64,000 bases of DNA from Rhipidocladum racemiflorum (GCA_036346355.1 CM070579.1:3658001-3722000), one strand, 5' to 3'. Shown: positions 44,360-56,149, counted from the first letter of the stretch. The notes: generated by a model from the sequence alone, not told the origin. Numbers and translations: made by a program.

Positions 44360-47335
44360 CAAAGTTTAATGTAGTCCTGATCCGGGCAAATGGGCTCCCA
44401 AAGCCGATAGTGCCGCTGCCGCCTTGCCAATGGTAGCTTGGACACTATCTACAAGTTGTTGGTCGGCCACTGCATCACCCGGAACTGGAACTAGTTTGGC
44501 CGATTGAGTTTTAACTTGTGCAAAAACCTCGCCAATCTCCCGTCTCTGAACGGCCAGCGAAGATGTAGAGTCCGAAATGCCAACTGGCGATCTGCAAGTT
44601 CTTTGTGACCAATGCCAATTGTTCTTCAAGCTTAGCTTTGGTTGACTCAAGTTCTTGAGCTCTGCTTTTAGCCGATTTGAGTACGGGCAAAGACCTTGAT
44701 CAAATACGCTCTTCCGATGTTTGGCATCCGCTATGAGCTTGTCCAAGAGCCGTTGATCGGCTTGCTGGGCTTTCCTCTCGCTCGATTCTTATTTTGGCTA
44801 ACTCCACGCCCAGCCGACGATCGTCCTGTGGCGAGACCTCTAGCAAAGGCATTCATGGCGGCAGAGGGAGATCGGCTTGCATGGCCGCCATAGCATTCCT
44901 CAATGGTTGCGTATTGGCGTGAGCCGCCTCTGGTTGCATCACCTCGCCCAAAAGACGATCAAGTCGCTCTTGCATACCAGTCGGGCAAGAACGGCGCCGA
45001 TGCCGGGCGCAAGTCGCTATGATACGCCGAATGTCACCGGATAGTCGTCGGTAGCCATGACTTCCGGTCGCCCGATTCGTCAAGGAAAAGCCAAGCAGAT
45101 CGGCTAGATCGATCGATGGCACCTTGGGGTCGTGGATCGGGATCTCGATCGGTTGTTGCGAACGGCCGGTGGTAGAGAGAGCGATGGAGGGACAGCCGAT
45201 GTAGCACCTTGGGGATCGGCTATAACCCCGCTTATCTGCATCTTGATGGAGATTGCTAAAGAACAAAAGCAAGTCAACATCACAAGATGCATAAAGGAAA
45301 TGACTACACAAACTCACGATGACTACAAAACTTACATCAAGAGCCGAGTGCTCGGAGAGCCATCGGATTGTCGCCTCACTGTCCAGGTGAACGCTGGCGA
45401 TTTCTTCCTCCTCTCAAGTCGACTCAAGTTAAAACCTTAACTACGCCAATAACATAATAGTCGATTTAAAAGAAACTTATCATGCTACGGCGAGTCAAGT
45501 CCGTTAAGGATGGAGCTTGAATATCCAAGTTTCTGAAGTATACCCAGTGGTGCCAACAGATCGACACGGGCGTCGTTGTCGGCTACTCTTGGCGTAAACA
45601 TGGGGATCGATCGATGGCCCACCAAAGACCGTGCCGACCTGGAAAGATCAAAGGCATTCTAAACAAAAGCCGATACTAGTGAAAACGAAGGGATATAAAA
45701 ACCACGGTACCTCTACAGCCATCGAAGAGTCGCTATAACCCGAGCTTGAGTCGACCTTAAAACTACCGTCGGCTCATGAAAATCGGGAAGGAATAAATGA
45801 ATTATAGCCGACGGAGTCCTGTCCATTAGTATGGCTTCTGATATTCTAGTCCACCACTGCGAGAACGCAGCCGACCGACGGGAATTAAGGACAAAATGTG
45901 GCGTTGAGAGGATTTGCAAACCATCGGCTACTTCAAGGATGACCTCAGCAGCAACACTGTTGGTCACTCGGGCTCGGGGCTCGACACAAGATAATAGGGG
46001 GAAAGATGGAATGGTTTGCCCAAAGCCTAATTGACGAGCGTAAACCGAAGGGTGGTAAAATTCATAAGATGGCTGAAATGTTCGGTTGCGGGTGTTCAAG
46101 CCGACATTTAAGATGCAAGGAGTGAGGATGATTTTGTACAAATCTAAGGTAGATTGGGGCATCAAGGAGCTATCAGAATCAAGGTGGAGGAATGTTGGGT
46201 ATGGACAATCGGCTACATCGGTATATTGGAAAAAGTCTTGTTGGCCGAAGGAAGCCCTATCTAAGGAAAGGAAGAAATCGAGGTATTTGTGCAAGCCGAT
46301 CGAGTCCATTTTAACTCTCCGGCCGAAGACATGATAAACCTCTCGCCATAGGATCGGCTAGCTCTATATTGTGGAACGACATGCTCTGGGTAATCCTCCC
46401 GAGGGAAAGTTGAGCTCCCAGAGGGTTCGGATAGAATAGATCGGCTAAACATGCAATGAAGCCATGTTTGAATGAACCAAAGAGGACCTCCTATATTACC
46501 AACGACGTGTTTGGCAAAGCCGGAAAAAGTCGGCTACGGATCACATACATCATTTGAAATACTGCCCCTAGGAACATCTTGCCAAGGGAAAGCCGATGAC
46601 CCTCTACTAGACGCTCCGCTACTAGGTGAAAGGTTTGAGTGGGGCCAAGAGAAGCACCGCATGAAGAGGTATCGGTCTAACCAAAGGTTGAGAAAAGCGG
46701 TATGCTCTTCACCGATACCGGACCGGTGACCCTATTATTATTCTCGATATATTTGTACCAACCTCGCCTTTCTTGCGGATTAGTTTGAAAGAAGGTTTTC
46801 CACTAAAGGTCGATAGTGATCCCCATCGGCCTAAGACAAAGATGATTGGGCTACATCGAGCAGTAGGGCCGATTGGGCCTGACGGGAATAAAAAGCATTG
46901 AAAGAATCCGACCAAAAATAACATGCCGCAGCCTACCAAGGGTTCATTGGCTTCGTGGTCGGCTAGACTCAAAGATAGAGACTCGGCTATACCCATCCTC
47001 TCCCATTCTACCCTCTTTTGGTGATACCCTAATGAACCAAGATCTCCATCCTTTCAGGCTAGTAGGCCATGCCCTAAAACTTTTTCCCCATTCGTAAATA
47101 TTGTATCCAAAGTAGATAAAGGGAGTCTAGGGATCTCGGTATTGATAATCGTGTCTGCCGACATACTACCTATCGGTCCTAAGTAGAATTGATTGGAACT
47201 TTGAGGAATCGGAATGAATACCTGTGAGGGGTCCATGTCAGCCGATTTTCGAAAGGACAAAGAGAGGATGATCAAAGCCGATGGTGCCCGATCCGAGAGC
47301 TTGAAAGCGTGAAAATGACCGTGGGGGGACCCCAT
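44360..47335 (-). pseudogene. Antisense gene in the Tat-type element, plant-mobile-domain-like
   Basis: Between integrase and 3' LTR only reverse-strand frames are coherent: 47335-47054, 46996-46709, 46309-45713, 45317-44853 and 44746-44366. The 46309-45713 piece reads FYHPSVYARQLGFGQTIPSF and later AAFSQWWTRI, spacing that resembles the plant mobile domain (aminotransferase-like) present in host MAIN/MAIL proteins and in some plant Gypsy elements. The last piece (44746-44366) looks coiled-coil-like. The frames are separated by stops and shifts, or partly by introns. Extra reverse ORFs at this site are known in Tat elements; the family assignment here is my inference from short motifs. Confidence 0.5.
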
Positions 47336-47499
47336 ATTTATACCGCGATGAAAGAAAGCGGCGGGAGCAGTTGCTGCATTAAAAGCGCACTGAGATTATT
47401 ACGGCGCCATTTAATGGGAAGTTACCAAGAATTTTCGACTACAAGCCGATTGCAATTTTTGAAAAGTATCGAGTTCTTTCCAAAAATTGGGGGGGCATA

Positions 47500-48185
47500 T
47501 GTTTGCGCCAAAATTCGGTACATGGCAAAATGGGTTTGAATCGGATAAAAGCAATTGTATGTGTTTGCATCGGAATTCGATGTGTATTGAAATCAGCCCG
47601 AGACGGAAAGGAAGCGTTCGCATGGAAAGAAATCATCAAACGAATCGGAAAAGGAATCCGTTTCTAAATAGTGAAGGAAATCAGATAATAGGCCGATATG
47701 GATAAACGCACCGTATCCGTGTACAACTCGGATCGGCCAGGCATGTTATAAAAGGAGGTGGGTGCCAGGCGGCAAGATACAATCAAATCCAACAACACAC
47801 AACTACTTTTTACAAGCTTTTCTTTCACTTTGTTTTAGCCTCATAGATCTCTTTGCAAGTCGACGGAATCAACATAGCTGCGCATCGCCGATTGTTGATT
47901 TTAGCCGATTTCACCAGGTTTGATTTGCTTCGTTTTGTTGCGCATCGCCTTCTCGGCCGATTTTACCTTTTATCAGGATCAATCAGAACGAGTTGATTTA
48001 GTTATCTCCTAATCGGTTCTTGCCGACTAGTGAAAAGCCGATAGATCCTTGTTTATCGGCTTCGATCAAATTATAAATTCTACCTTGTCGATTTCAGGTC
48101 AAATCGACTGGCACGCTCTGCAAACCCGGTGTTTGTCTTGTGTGTTCGAGGCCTAAAACCCTGCTTCACGTTTTTAGCGCGAACA
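47500..48185 (+). repeat. 3' LTR of the Tat-type element
   Basis: 686 bases, preceded by a purine tract (aaaaattggggggg, 47482-47495). By eye it differs from the 5' LTR at about 8 positions plus two small gaps, so identity is near 98-99%. Confidence 0.93.
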
Positions 48186-48569
48186 AAAGTATTTTCATAG
48201 TTTCTAGGCAAAACCATGGTTTTGGAGAATACCGTGGTATTTTTGGCAACATGGTGTTTGGAAGCAACCTAAAAAACTCTGTTTTGAAAACCATGGTATT
48301 GCAAATACCATGGTATTTTTGGAGTATTAAAAACTCCACTCAGATTGGAGTTTTGGGCTTTTGGTGCTAGTGTAGAGAGTGAGAGGTGTCAATACTTTGA
48401 AAATACCATGCAAAAGACTTTGTAGCCAAACAGTTTGTAGTTCCAAAAAAACCATGGTTTCAATGGTGGTAGGTAAAACCATGGTATTTATACAAAACAA
48501 TTTCTAAGCTATGACTTTGTAATACCATGGTATTGAAAAAACTTTGCTTCTAAACAGGACCTTAGCATC

Positions 48570-49075
48570 CTCGATGATACCACGGTTCAAAATCTCGTCG
48601 AGATTCCGTTCATCTCAGCTAAAATTTTATTTTCAGGTTAGGGCCGAAATCCTAAATCCCGGCTTAATAAAAAAAAAATTCAAAATGCTAATGTAACTTT
48701 CAAAATCTCGACAAGATCTCGGTGATTTCAGCCGAAAACTCCAACATTTTGATCGAATTTTAATTTTTGTGAGCCGAATTTGATTGGATTTGTGGTCAAG
48801 ATTATCCATAAAAATTTCAAAAAAACTTAATGTGTTTTAACTATTTTTCAAAAGTTCAAAAGTTGATCGAGAATTTGGTAATTTAGGCTGTAATCTCGGT
48901 GATTTTGACCAAAATCTCGGATTTCCCGGTTGAAAAAAAATGGATTTGAAATTTGTTTTTTGGATTTCGTTCGGATTTTGTTTGAAATTCTGAAATCTTG
49001 CCGAAATTTTGGATTTCGGCCACCTCCGAGATATAAACCGAAAACAAATTTTGGAACCCTATATGATACGGCTTA
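48570..49075. repeat. Old repeat rich in aaatctcg motifs
   Basis: From ggttcaaaatctcg (48582) to the roughly inverse caaattttggaaccct (49059) the stretch has weak inverted ends and many tcggtgattt/aaatctcg motifs. Similar text occurs at 61120-61990, so both belong to one diverged family, perhaps an old MITE. Confidence 0.4.
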
Positions 49076-49094
49076 AGTAACTTCTCTCGCTCGA

Positions 49095-49175
49095 TCACGT
49101 CGGCCCACGTGGCGCAGCGGTCAGATGCATTGCTTGCGAGGCCGCGGTCACGCCTTCGACTCTGCTCGCCCGCGC
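49095..49175 (+). mobile_element. Possible tRNA-derived SINE head
   Basis: gtggcgcagcggtcagatgc resembles a tRNA A box with flanks, and cacgccttcgactctg about 45 bases further resembles a B box. gcattgcttgcgaggccgcg between them is similar to the heads of grass SINEs as I remember them. It does not fold as an intact tRNA and no poly-A tail or target duplication was found. Confidence 0.35.
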
Positions 49176-49269
49176 GCTCGGGTTGCTTCGCTTGGTTTTT
49201 TTGCCCCGCGACGCGTGGCACAAGCGCACGGCTGCAGTGTGGTGTGAGCACGTGGGCGCGTTTGACGCT

Positions 49270-50810
49270 AGTCATTTTGGAAAGGCCCCCAAAAATTGCT
49301 GGTTTCTTTTGGAAAAGACCCCAAATATTATATCTAGGTGCCTTTTGTGAAAAGGCTCCAAAAATTTAAAAATTCGCCAGTTCCTTTTGGGAAAGCCTTT
49401 AGGAATTCTGAAAAGTACATCTATGTCACTTTTTGCGAAAAGACCCCAAAAAATTCAAGATTTAACCAGTTCCTTTCGGAAAAGTACCCCAGAAACCCCA
49501 AAAATTCTGAATTTCGCTAGTTTATTTTGGGAAAGCCTTCAGGAATTCATGAAAAATACATACAGGTCCATTTTTTCAAAAAGACACCTAAAAATTCTGA
49601 ATTTCACCGGATTGTTTTGGGGAAAGGTGAAAAACCCTAGAAAATCCAAATTTCACCGATGTCTTTGGGAAAAGGACCCCAAAATCCCTAAAAATTATAT
49701 AAATTTTGAATTTCACCGAATTGTTTTGGGGAAAGGTGAAAAACCCTAGAAAATCCAAATTTCACCGATGTCTTTGGGAAAAGGACCCCAAAATCCCTAA
49801 AAATTATATAAATTTTGAATTTCACCGGTTCTTTTTGGGAAGGCAAAATATCCGGTGCAACCACCGTTTTCGTGCAACCACCGTGCACCCTACTAAAAAA
49901 AGTTTCAAAAAATTCTGAAAAAAATTATGGATGTACATCTCAACTTACCCCATCTACGTATAAAATTTCATGATCAAATACGTCCTATGCTAGAAGTTAC
50001 AAAAAAGACAAATTTTGTGTTGTCTACTGTAGCAAGATTCCTAGCAAAAATTTGTCTTTTTTGTAACTTCTAGTATATGACGAATTTGATCATGAAATTT
50101 TATATGTAGATGGGGTAAGTTGAGATGTACATCCATGATTTTTTTCAGAATTTTTTGAAACTTTTTTTAGTAGGGTTGCACGGTGGTTGCACCGGATATT
50201 TTGACGTTTGGGAAAGGCTTCAGAAATTTCAAAAATTACATCCAGATTCCTTTTTGCAGAAAGACCGCAAAATTCTGAATTTTGCTAGTTTTTTTTTGCA
50301 AAGGCCCCACGAAGTTCCAAAAAATACATACAAGTTTCTTTTTGCGGAAAGACCCCCCAAAAATAAATTTCAGTGGATGCCGCAAAAAACCCTTTGAAAT
50401 GATTCTATTGAAAGTGCTAACGGGACATGTTGCACGCCGCGTTAACCCAGGCTGACGCTGACGACCCCTATAAAATCTAGATTTCTCTAGTTCCTTTGGG
50501 AAAAACCCCAAGAATCCCAAAATTTACATAAATTCTGAATTTCGTCAGTTCCTTTTGGGAGAACCTCCATAAATTCTGAAAATCACTTCCTGACCCCTTT
50601 TTTTGTGAACCCCCCCCCTAATTCTAGATTTCGCTAGATTTTTTTTGGAAAAGCCCCCCCTCCAAAAAAATACACACAAATCCCTTTTTTGCAAAAAAGA
50701 CCCCCAAAAAATGAATTTTAGCGGGCGCCGTAAAAAAACCCTCTGAAATGATTCTATTGAAAGTGATAAGGGGGTGTATCGCATGCCACGTTAAGGCATG
50801 CTGACACTGG
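49270..50810. repeat. Degenerate AT-rich tandem repeat cluster
   Basis: Units containing aattctgaatttcgccagtt and ttttgggaaaggcc are repeated many times with variable spacing (roughly 45-110 bases). One stretch is a clean tandem duplication with a 109-base period (gaaaggtga at 49622 and 49731). After the foldback MITE, a larger unit of about 350 bases is repeated (ccctttgaaatgattctatt near 50390 and its near copy near 50739). No protein is credible. Confidence 0.65.
49844..50203. mobile_element. Foldback MITE, nearly perfect long hairpin
   Basis: The 360 bases begin caaaatatccggtgcaacca and end with its inverse. The two arms match over most of 160 bases each (for example ggatgtacatctcaacttac on the left and its inverse on the right), leaving a loop of a few tens of bases around 50010-50050. 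The flanks are both within the ttgggaaaggc repeat cluster, so the insertion hit a tandem repeat and a target duplication cannot be singled out. A transcript would fold into a long double-stranded RNA. Confidence 0.8.
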
Positions 50811-51398
50811 TGCGAGTGGGCGTGTGGCGACTGACGCAGTGTGCGTCGCGCCCACGCATCTAGTTTATCATATGTCATGCTGAAATTCAGATTGCCTTTT
50901 CTTTTTGGAAGAAAAGAAGATCGTAGAGGTAGCAGGGGCTACTTAATCACTAATTTACTACTCCATCTGATCACAAATAATAGTCGGTTTGGGATGTGTG
51001 CATTCAAACTTTTAAAAGTTTAGCTATTGATATCTTTTTTAAATATTTAGTTTAGATGGATGAAAAACATGTGTAGATTCATCTCGAAATGTACTTTCAT
51101 GATATTATACTTTTATTGGATATTATACTTTAAGGTAAAAGAGAGACTGGGTGGAAAATTACGTTTTCTCATGTCTGGTGGGTATCCTCTAGCTGTGGCA
51201 GTGGAAGAGTTTTTAGGGTTGTGAGATGTGCACATGTTAAGTTCCTTTATTAAGTGTAGTCAAGCCATGAGATGAAGTGCACATTGTTGGTTAACAGAAT
51301 AGCACTTCTAAATAAAAACTTTGCACCATTTTCAATGTTAGGAACCCACGGAAACTTGTGCGGGATCTTTTGTTGCAATACCAAATGGTTGCTCCATG
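50811..51398. other. Intergenic, nothing recognised
   Basis: Short frames only. From 51300 the sequence may be an old gene fragment that continues after the hAT element at 51786. Confidence 0.3.
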
Positions 51399-51406
51399 CT
51401 TGGGGC

Positions 51407-51777
51407 CAGGGTTAACAAAACCGAACGAAATTCTCGATTTTCGTTCGGTTTTCGAGATTTCGAGTCCTATCGAAATATAAAACCGACCGTAAACCGGTCC
51501 AGTTCAAAAAAAAATTCAAAAAATTTATGCTATGTAAACAGAGCGGTTTTTCGAGAAAACCGCTCAAGAAACCTATCGTCCAAAAGGTTCAACTCGCCGA
51601 GCGGTTTTTCGAGAAAACCGAATGGTTTTCGTTTTTTTTTTAATTTGTTTTGAATGTTTTTTGTTCAAATGTTCGGTTTTGAAACTCTTTGGTTTCTAAC
51701 GATTTTTCAGCGATTTTTAGCTCGATATTTTCGAATTTCCAATTTCATTTTTTTCGGTTTCGGTTTTGTTAACCCTG
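51407..51777. mobile_element. hAT-type MITE
   Basis: 371 bases with inverted ends cagggttaacaaaaccgaa and its inverse, flanked by an exact 8-base target duplication cttggggc (51399-51406 and 51778-51785). CAGGG ends and the 8-base duplication are typical of hAT. The interior repeats gagcggtttttcgagaaaac twice (51541 and 51599). Confidence 0.9.
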
Positions 51778-51785
51778 CTTGGGGC

Positions 51786-52540
51786 TGTTGGTCCACCAGT
51801 TCAACATATGGATGCTCGTCTTGAGTCAGTTCCAGAGAGTTACGATGCTTTGTCAACGACTCCTCGTGTAAAGGCCTAAAGGGAGGTGTTCTGTTCACAG
51901 GGAGAATACGTTGCAGTGGAAAATCTAGAGAATGTCTATGGTGTTCTTCGAGAGATTGATTCAGTAAAATACCATACTCATCTAGTCACTTAGCAAGGAA
52001 CTGTCTCAATTTTTGTTTTTACTATGTTAGATCCTCTCTCTTTTTTTTGGTACATATGCTTGTTGTTTGGTGAAAGAATTATCTATGGCACCTGATTTTG
52101 AAATTTGTAGGAAATTAAATTCTTGGGTTAGAAGAAAACTCAGTACAGCGTGATTAGTAATGATGCCAAAATATGTTGCTAAAGTCACCAGCATGCTTGC
52201 AATAGTGTCTGATTCATATTAGTATTTCTTAGTCCCCCTTATCTTAATTACTTGAGCCGTAGAATTTATGTTAATACGCGAACAGTTTTGAATCTTATCT
52301 TGTTGCTGCTACACATTTCATTAGGGTTAGTTTCCAAATGTTCCCAATGTTTTTTACTCTTGCCAGCTGAAAGGCTTCGAGTCCTTCAAAGTTATCCATC
52401 TTCTTGAAAGAAAGGCAGGAGCTCTGCCGATGCATTAAGAAGGAGAACAGAGAGTCAACAACAAACTCGATCTGGAAGGGGTCTGGAAACCCATCAGGAT
52501 ACAAGCAGGGAGAGAAACCAGAACCGAGAAGAAAGTGCAC
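51786..52540. other. Unrecognised sequence, possible gene fragment
   Basis: Just after the hAT element the + strand reads VGPPVQHMDARLESVPESYD before a stop near 51878, with ordinary codon composition. I do not recognise a family; it may be the exon that the hAT element interrupted. The rest is AT-rich. Confidence 0.25.
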
Positions 52541-52559
52541 GACCTAGACTAGGGAAAGG

Positions 52560-52765
52560 TGGGAACAACAGAGAAACAATAACAGCTTTAAAGGTTCACT
52601 TTAAGGGCGATCGCGCCGAGAGACATGTCGTCGACCACCTTCTGCACCACGCCTTGTACCGTGGAGCGAGCACCATTGAAGATTCAAGCGTTTCGCTCCT
52701 TTCAGAGGTTCCAGAACCCATAGATCAGCGTGGTGTCAAATTTCTTCCTAGTGTCACTGCCTTGG
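52560..52765 (-). pseudogene. LINE 3' end (zf-RVT-like) fragment
   Basis: The reverse strand reads LIYGFWNL then, after stops, KERNA and IFNGARSTVQGVVQKVVDD. W(N)xWKxRNxRxF is the pattern at the C terminus of plant L1 reverse transcriptases (zf-RVT region). The piece is short and has stop codons. Confidence 0.5.
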
Positions 52766-53492
52766 AGGAAGCGTGGCGTCAAAGTTCTTCATAGTGTCAC
52801 TTCCTAGTGTCAAAGTTATCTATCTTGACTCGTTAGTCGTTACCATTTCATTTGATATGGAGCGTGACCTTATCACCCCCGACATACAACAAGAAACGGC
52901 CACAAATGCTTAAGCACGAGCGGGTTAATTAGATGTCACATCAAATACTCTCTTTCCCCAAATTTTTTGCCTATCATGCTGTTCGTTTCCCGAAGTTTCC
53001 CAGTTCATGCAACTAAGCCTTCTCTCCCCACTTAGCCGATATGTTTATTCCGATGTTGTGTCTTCAGGGAGCCGTCGTTGCAGGGCAGCAAAACGGTTCA
53101 TGTGATCCACCGGTCTCTTGCTTTCTGCCACTCGATACCACATTACTCGCATCCGGATGATATCTATACACTCCCTCCTCCGGTCTCCATGGTTCTATGG
53201 AATCACAGTGCACATGTATGAACATAAGACCTGGAAACTACGGTCTCATGTCACTTCTTCTGCTGGAATGGTACGATTGGATCACTGGATGGAGTGGTTG
53301 GTCTCGAGTTTGTCTTGATCATTGCTTCAGTTTTCTTTTTTTCAGAACTCATTCCCTGTGAACTTATTCGGCACTTGGTACCTTCTGATTGGTTACTTAA
53401 ATGACAAACTGTTCCTTGTGCGGCTGTGCGGCTGTGCCTCTTTTCTTTCGGTCAGCACACCAGCGTAAGCACAAGTTCTTACACTTGCGTCA

Positions 53493-53493
<1 letters not shown>

Positions 53494-53548
<55 letters not shown>
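53494..53548. repeat. (CT)n microsatellite
   Basis: An almost perfect run of about 27 CT dinucleotides. Simple-sequence repeat, likely polymorphic. Confidence 0.97.
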
Positions 53549-53553
<5 letters not shown>

Positions 53554-53999
53554 TGCTCTGTAGTCTGTACACGCGGAAACAGGCTTGAAGATTCTTGGTC
53601 AGTTCTTCCAATCTTCACCGTTGACCTCTCTTTCACCAACATATATTGTTGTGCTCTCCTCCATTGCATTTTTTATCCTCTCGACCAGTAAAATTGGAGG
53701 GTTGAATTGAATGGTCAGCAGTCAGCAGTCCTAGTTTTTCAACATTCTTAAGTCCACAGAACTTTTCCAAAAGCAAATTCATGGTGAGTGAATGCCAACA
53801 CAAAAGATTGAGAAATATCAAAGAGAACAAGTCTCTGTCACAGCGAGAATAAGCATACTGCTCCAGGAGTAACGAGGACCAGCGCGGCGCCACGCCGCGC
53901 AAGATTTTTTGGAACCCTGTTTTTTTTTTTCAAAAGGGTATGGTCAAAGTTTGGACGCAATTCTCTTAAACCGCGAGATCTTTTTAGCTCGAACTTGCG

Positions 54000-54340
54000 G
54001 AACTACAAGTTTTTTTGCGAAACACGTGGTGGAAGGACTTAAATGAATTTTTGAAAATTTCAAAGGGTCTCCTGCGGAACCACGAGTTTTTTTGGCAAAG
54101 CAGGCGGCGGGAGGAGCTAAATGTATTTTCGGAATTTTCTAAGGAGCCTTTTGCGAAAGAGCCGGCGGGGGACGTGAACGTATTTTTTTGGAATTTTTGG
54201 AGGGACCTAAACGCATTTTCAGAATTTCTGAAGGGTCTTTTTACAAAAAAAAGCTAGGTAGGAGGACTCAAACTAATTTTAAAACTTTTAGAGGACCTCT
54301 GCGCGAAACCAGTGACTTGGTGCATGAGCTGCCTCCTCTG
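54000..54340. repeat. Degenerate tandem repeat, about 65-bp unit
   Basis: Four to five diverged copies with ttttgcgaaa, ggaggacttaaatg and aattttcaaagggtct motifs. It resembles in reverse sense the cluster at 49270-50810. Confidence 0.5.
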
Positions 54341-55400
54341 AACGCTTCCATATTCAATACAGGTAGTATGTGCGTAATTGGGAAAGTATCACATTAATTT
54401 GTGAAATTTCCTTGCACCAGTCTTGAACTTTCGGTTGAAACTAATCTGACCATCACCGTCCATTTCCTTTACTTTCTCTGGTCAAGAGTTCTAGTTTAGA
54501 AGGCTATAGCTTGCTTGGTTTGCTAGTTTAAAGGCCTCAGATAATTCAGGTGAGCATGAACTTGCCACGCAAGAGCTAATTCCTACTTTCTCTCTCCTTT
54601 TCCCTTCGCAATGATAATCTTCAAAGGCTCTAACTGAGAAGCCTAGCATCCTTACCACGGCAGGTTAAGTCTTGAGGTGGACATGACCTCTTTTTTTTTC
54701 TATGTCATGGTAAAGCTAGATTAATCTCCTCTGTCCTTTTTTTTTCTTCTCTAAGTTGTTTCTAAACAAACGCTGAGTTGAAAGAGAGAGAGAGAGAGAG
54801 AGAAAAGTAGTAGTGACAAAATGAAATTAAGCTTACGTACTACTAACAATGTGTTTATAGTTTATACTGAAGTATTGTGTTTACACCAAGTACAGGAGAT
54901 TACCAGGAAATCAACACTATGGAAAGAGAAGCAGGCCACCACCACAGCACGTACTATTTCGCCTCCACTAACAAAGATGCCAAACTTTGCGGCCGAGGGG
55001 GCCTTTTCCTACCGAGTGGACCTAGCAGTTTCCTCTTACCCTTCCAGTACCATATAATCAGTATGACCAACGACTGGTCAACGGGAGACAAGCACCCCGA
55101 AGGAAAATAAAATAGGATGCAAGATACTCTATCGGTTCATAATAGATGACGTTATAGAATTTTACGATCTAGTCAAGGTAAGTATATAAAAGATCAGATT
55201 ACCCCTTTTTTATTAAGCCGCTTATTACTGTTGGATAGTGTGTATTAACTCTGGTCTATAGCATTAAATGGTATTAGAAATAGCCAAAAGGGGTACACAA
55301 GGGAAAGACGATGAAAAGTCATTTAAAAATTGTAAAAAGAAAAATATGTATTCTACAATAATATATATTCAGGAATAAAGGGGGTAGTAGCCCGGTTTCC
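54341..55400. other. Intergenic, short GA and A/T tracts
   Basis: A (GA)n tract lies at about 54784-54803. Short frames (for example 54877-55110) show no recognised family. Confidence 0.35.
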
Positions 55401-56149
55401 CTCGGTCAATCTTCCCTCCCTCCTACCAACGTCTACACGACCAAAACCATTGGCCATCACATCTCTCTCGATCGATCAGGCATTCGGGCCTCAGCTAAGC
55501 CAGCCTCCATTCCCTAGCCTAGCTAGTCTTTCTATAACTATCCTCCTTATTTCCGGCTTCTCCATTCTTGCAAGCAAGCAGTTGAGCTGCAAGAAGAGAG
55601 AGAAATTAAGATCGAACTGGGTTCACTGTTAATTTCCTTCTCCTCCTCTCCCTGGCCTCCTCCTACCCTGCAAATTAGCTGCCCATTCCGCCATTTGATC
55701 TGGGTCAGGAGCTGCATACCAGTTAGGGCGACGCTTGGGAGTGAAGCAAGCGTATGTGGAGGGCCTCCCTGTCAGGCCTTCCTCTCCTGCCTAGCTGCTG
55801 CATCGCCATACATGGTGCATGCATATATATATGTAAGGTGCTGCTCCTAGGTTCGTACTGCCATCTTGGTCACCTCTTCTTTTCCTCCTCTGTTTGTCTG
55901 AACTTGTCATGACCCTTCCATTGCTCCTACCTGCTAGCTTGGCGCTCCAAATCTGTCATTGCCGAGTCATACTGTCTGCAACTGTAGCTCTTTCTTCCTT
56001 TCTTTTTGCCTTTTAGCTCCAAGTACCCTCCTCTGTTCTTGTTGAGTTAACCAACGGATCGAAGAGCCAGCTTGCTGCTGCTGCTACCGATCTAAACAGG
56101 AGCTAAGCTAGCTATCAGGACAGAGCGGAGGATCGTTCGTGTAAGAATC
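55401..56149 (+). promoter_or_regulatory. Probable promoter and 5' leader of the WRKY gene
   Basis: The sequence becomes CT-rich (tcttccctccctcct, ctctctcgatcgatc) as grass leaders often are, with several short upstream ATGs and a tatatatatat stretch at about 55823. The transcript start is not determined. Confidence 0.4.

Larger units (their letters stand above)
36641..48185 (+). mobile_element. Complete Ty3/Gypsy (Tat-type) LTR retrotransposon, 11,545 bp
   Basis: Both LTRs (36641-37329 and 47500-48185) run TGTTTGCGCC ... GCGCGAACA and the whole is flanked by a 5-base duplication aaagt (36636-36640, 48186-48190). The order is gag, protease, RT, RNase H, integrase, then a 3.3-kb region with reverse-strand frames, a purine tract (aaaaattgggggggcata) and the 3' LTR. 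RT-RNase H before integrase defines Ty3/Gypsy; a second, archaeal-type RNase H (WQLYFDGSVCQEGEGIGVIL) and a long post-integrase region place it with Tat elements. gag-pol is broken by several frameshifts, so the copy cannot move by itself. Confidence 0.95.
36620..48561. mobile_element. Tourist-like MITE split by the Gypsy insertion
   Basis: The left 21 bases gggcctgtttggcaacaaagt (36620-36640) and the right part (48191-48561, ending gcttctaaacaggacc) form inverted ends of one MITE. The target tta flanks it at 36617-36619 and 48562-48564. The Gypsy element at 36641-48185 inserted after base 21 and duplicated aaagt. Without it the MITE is about 392 bases. Its interior has several copies of the palindrome-like motif accatggtatt. 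Confidence 0.8.

Noticed and set aside
49095..49175. Functional tRNA gene
   Set aside because: A and B box-like motifs are present but the acceptor and anticodon arms do not pair; a SINE head is more likely.
53393..53691. Frames across the CT repeat
   Set aside because: Ser-Leu and Arg-Glu runs are direct translations of the microsatellite.
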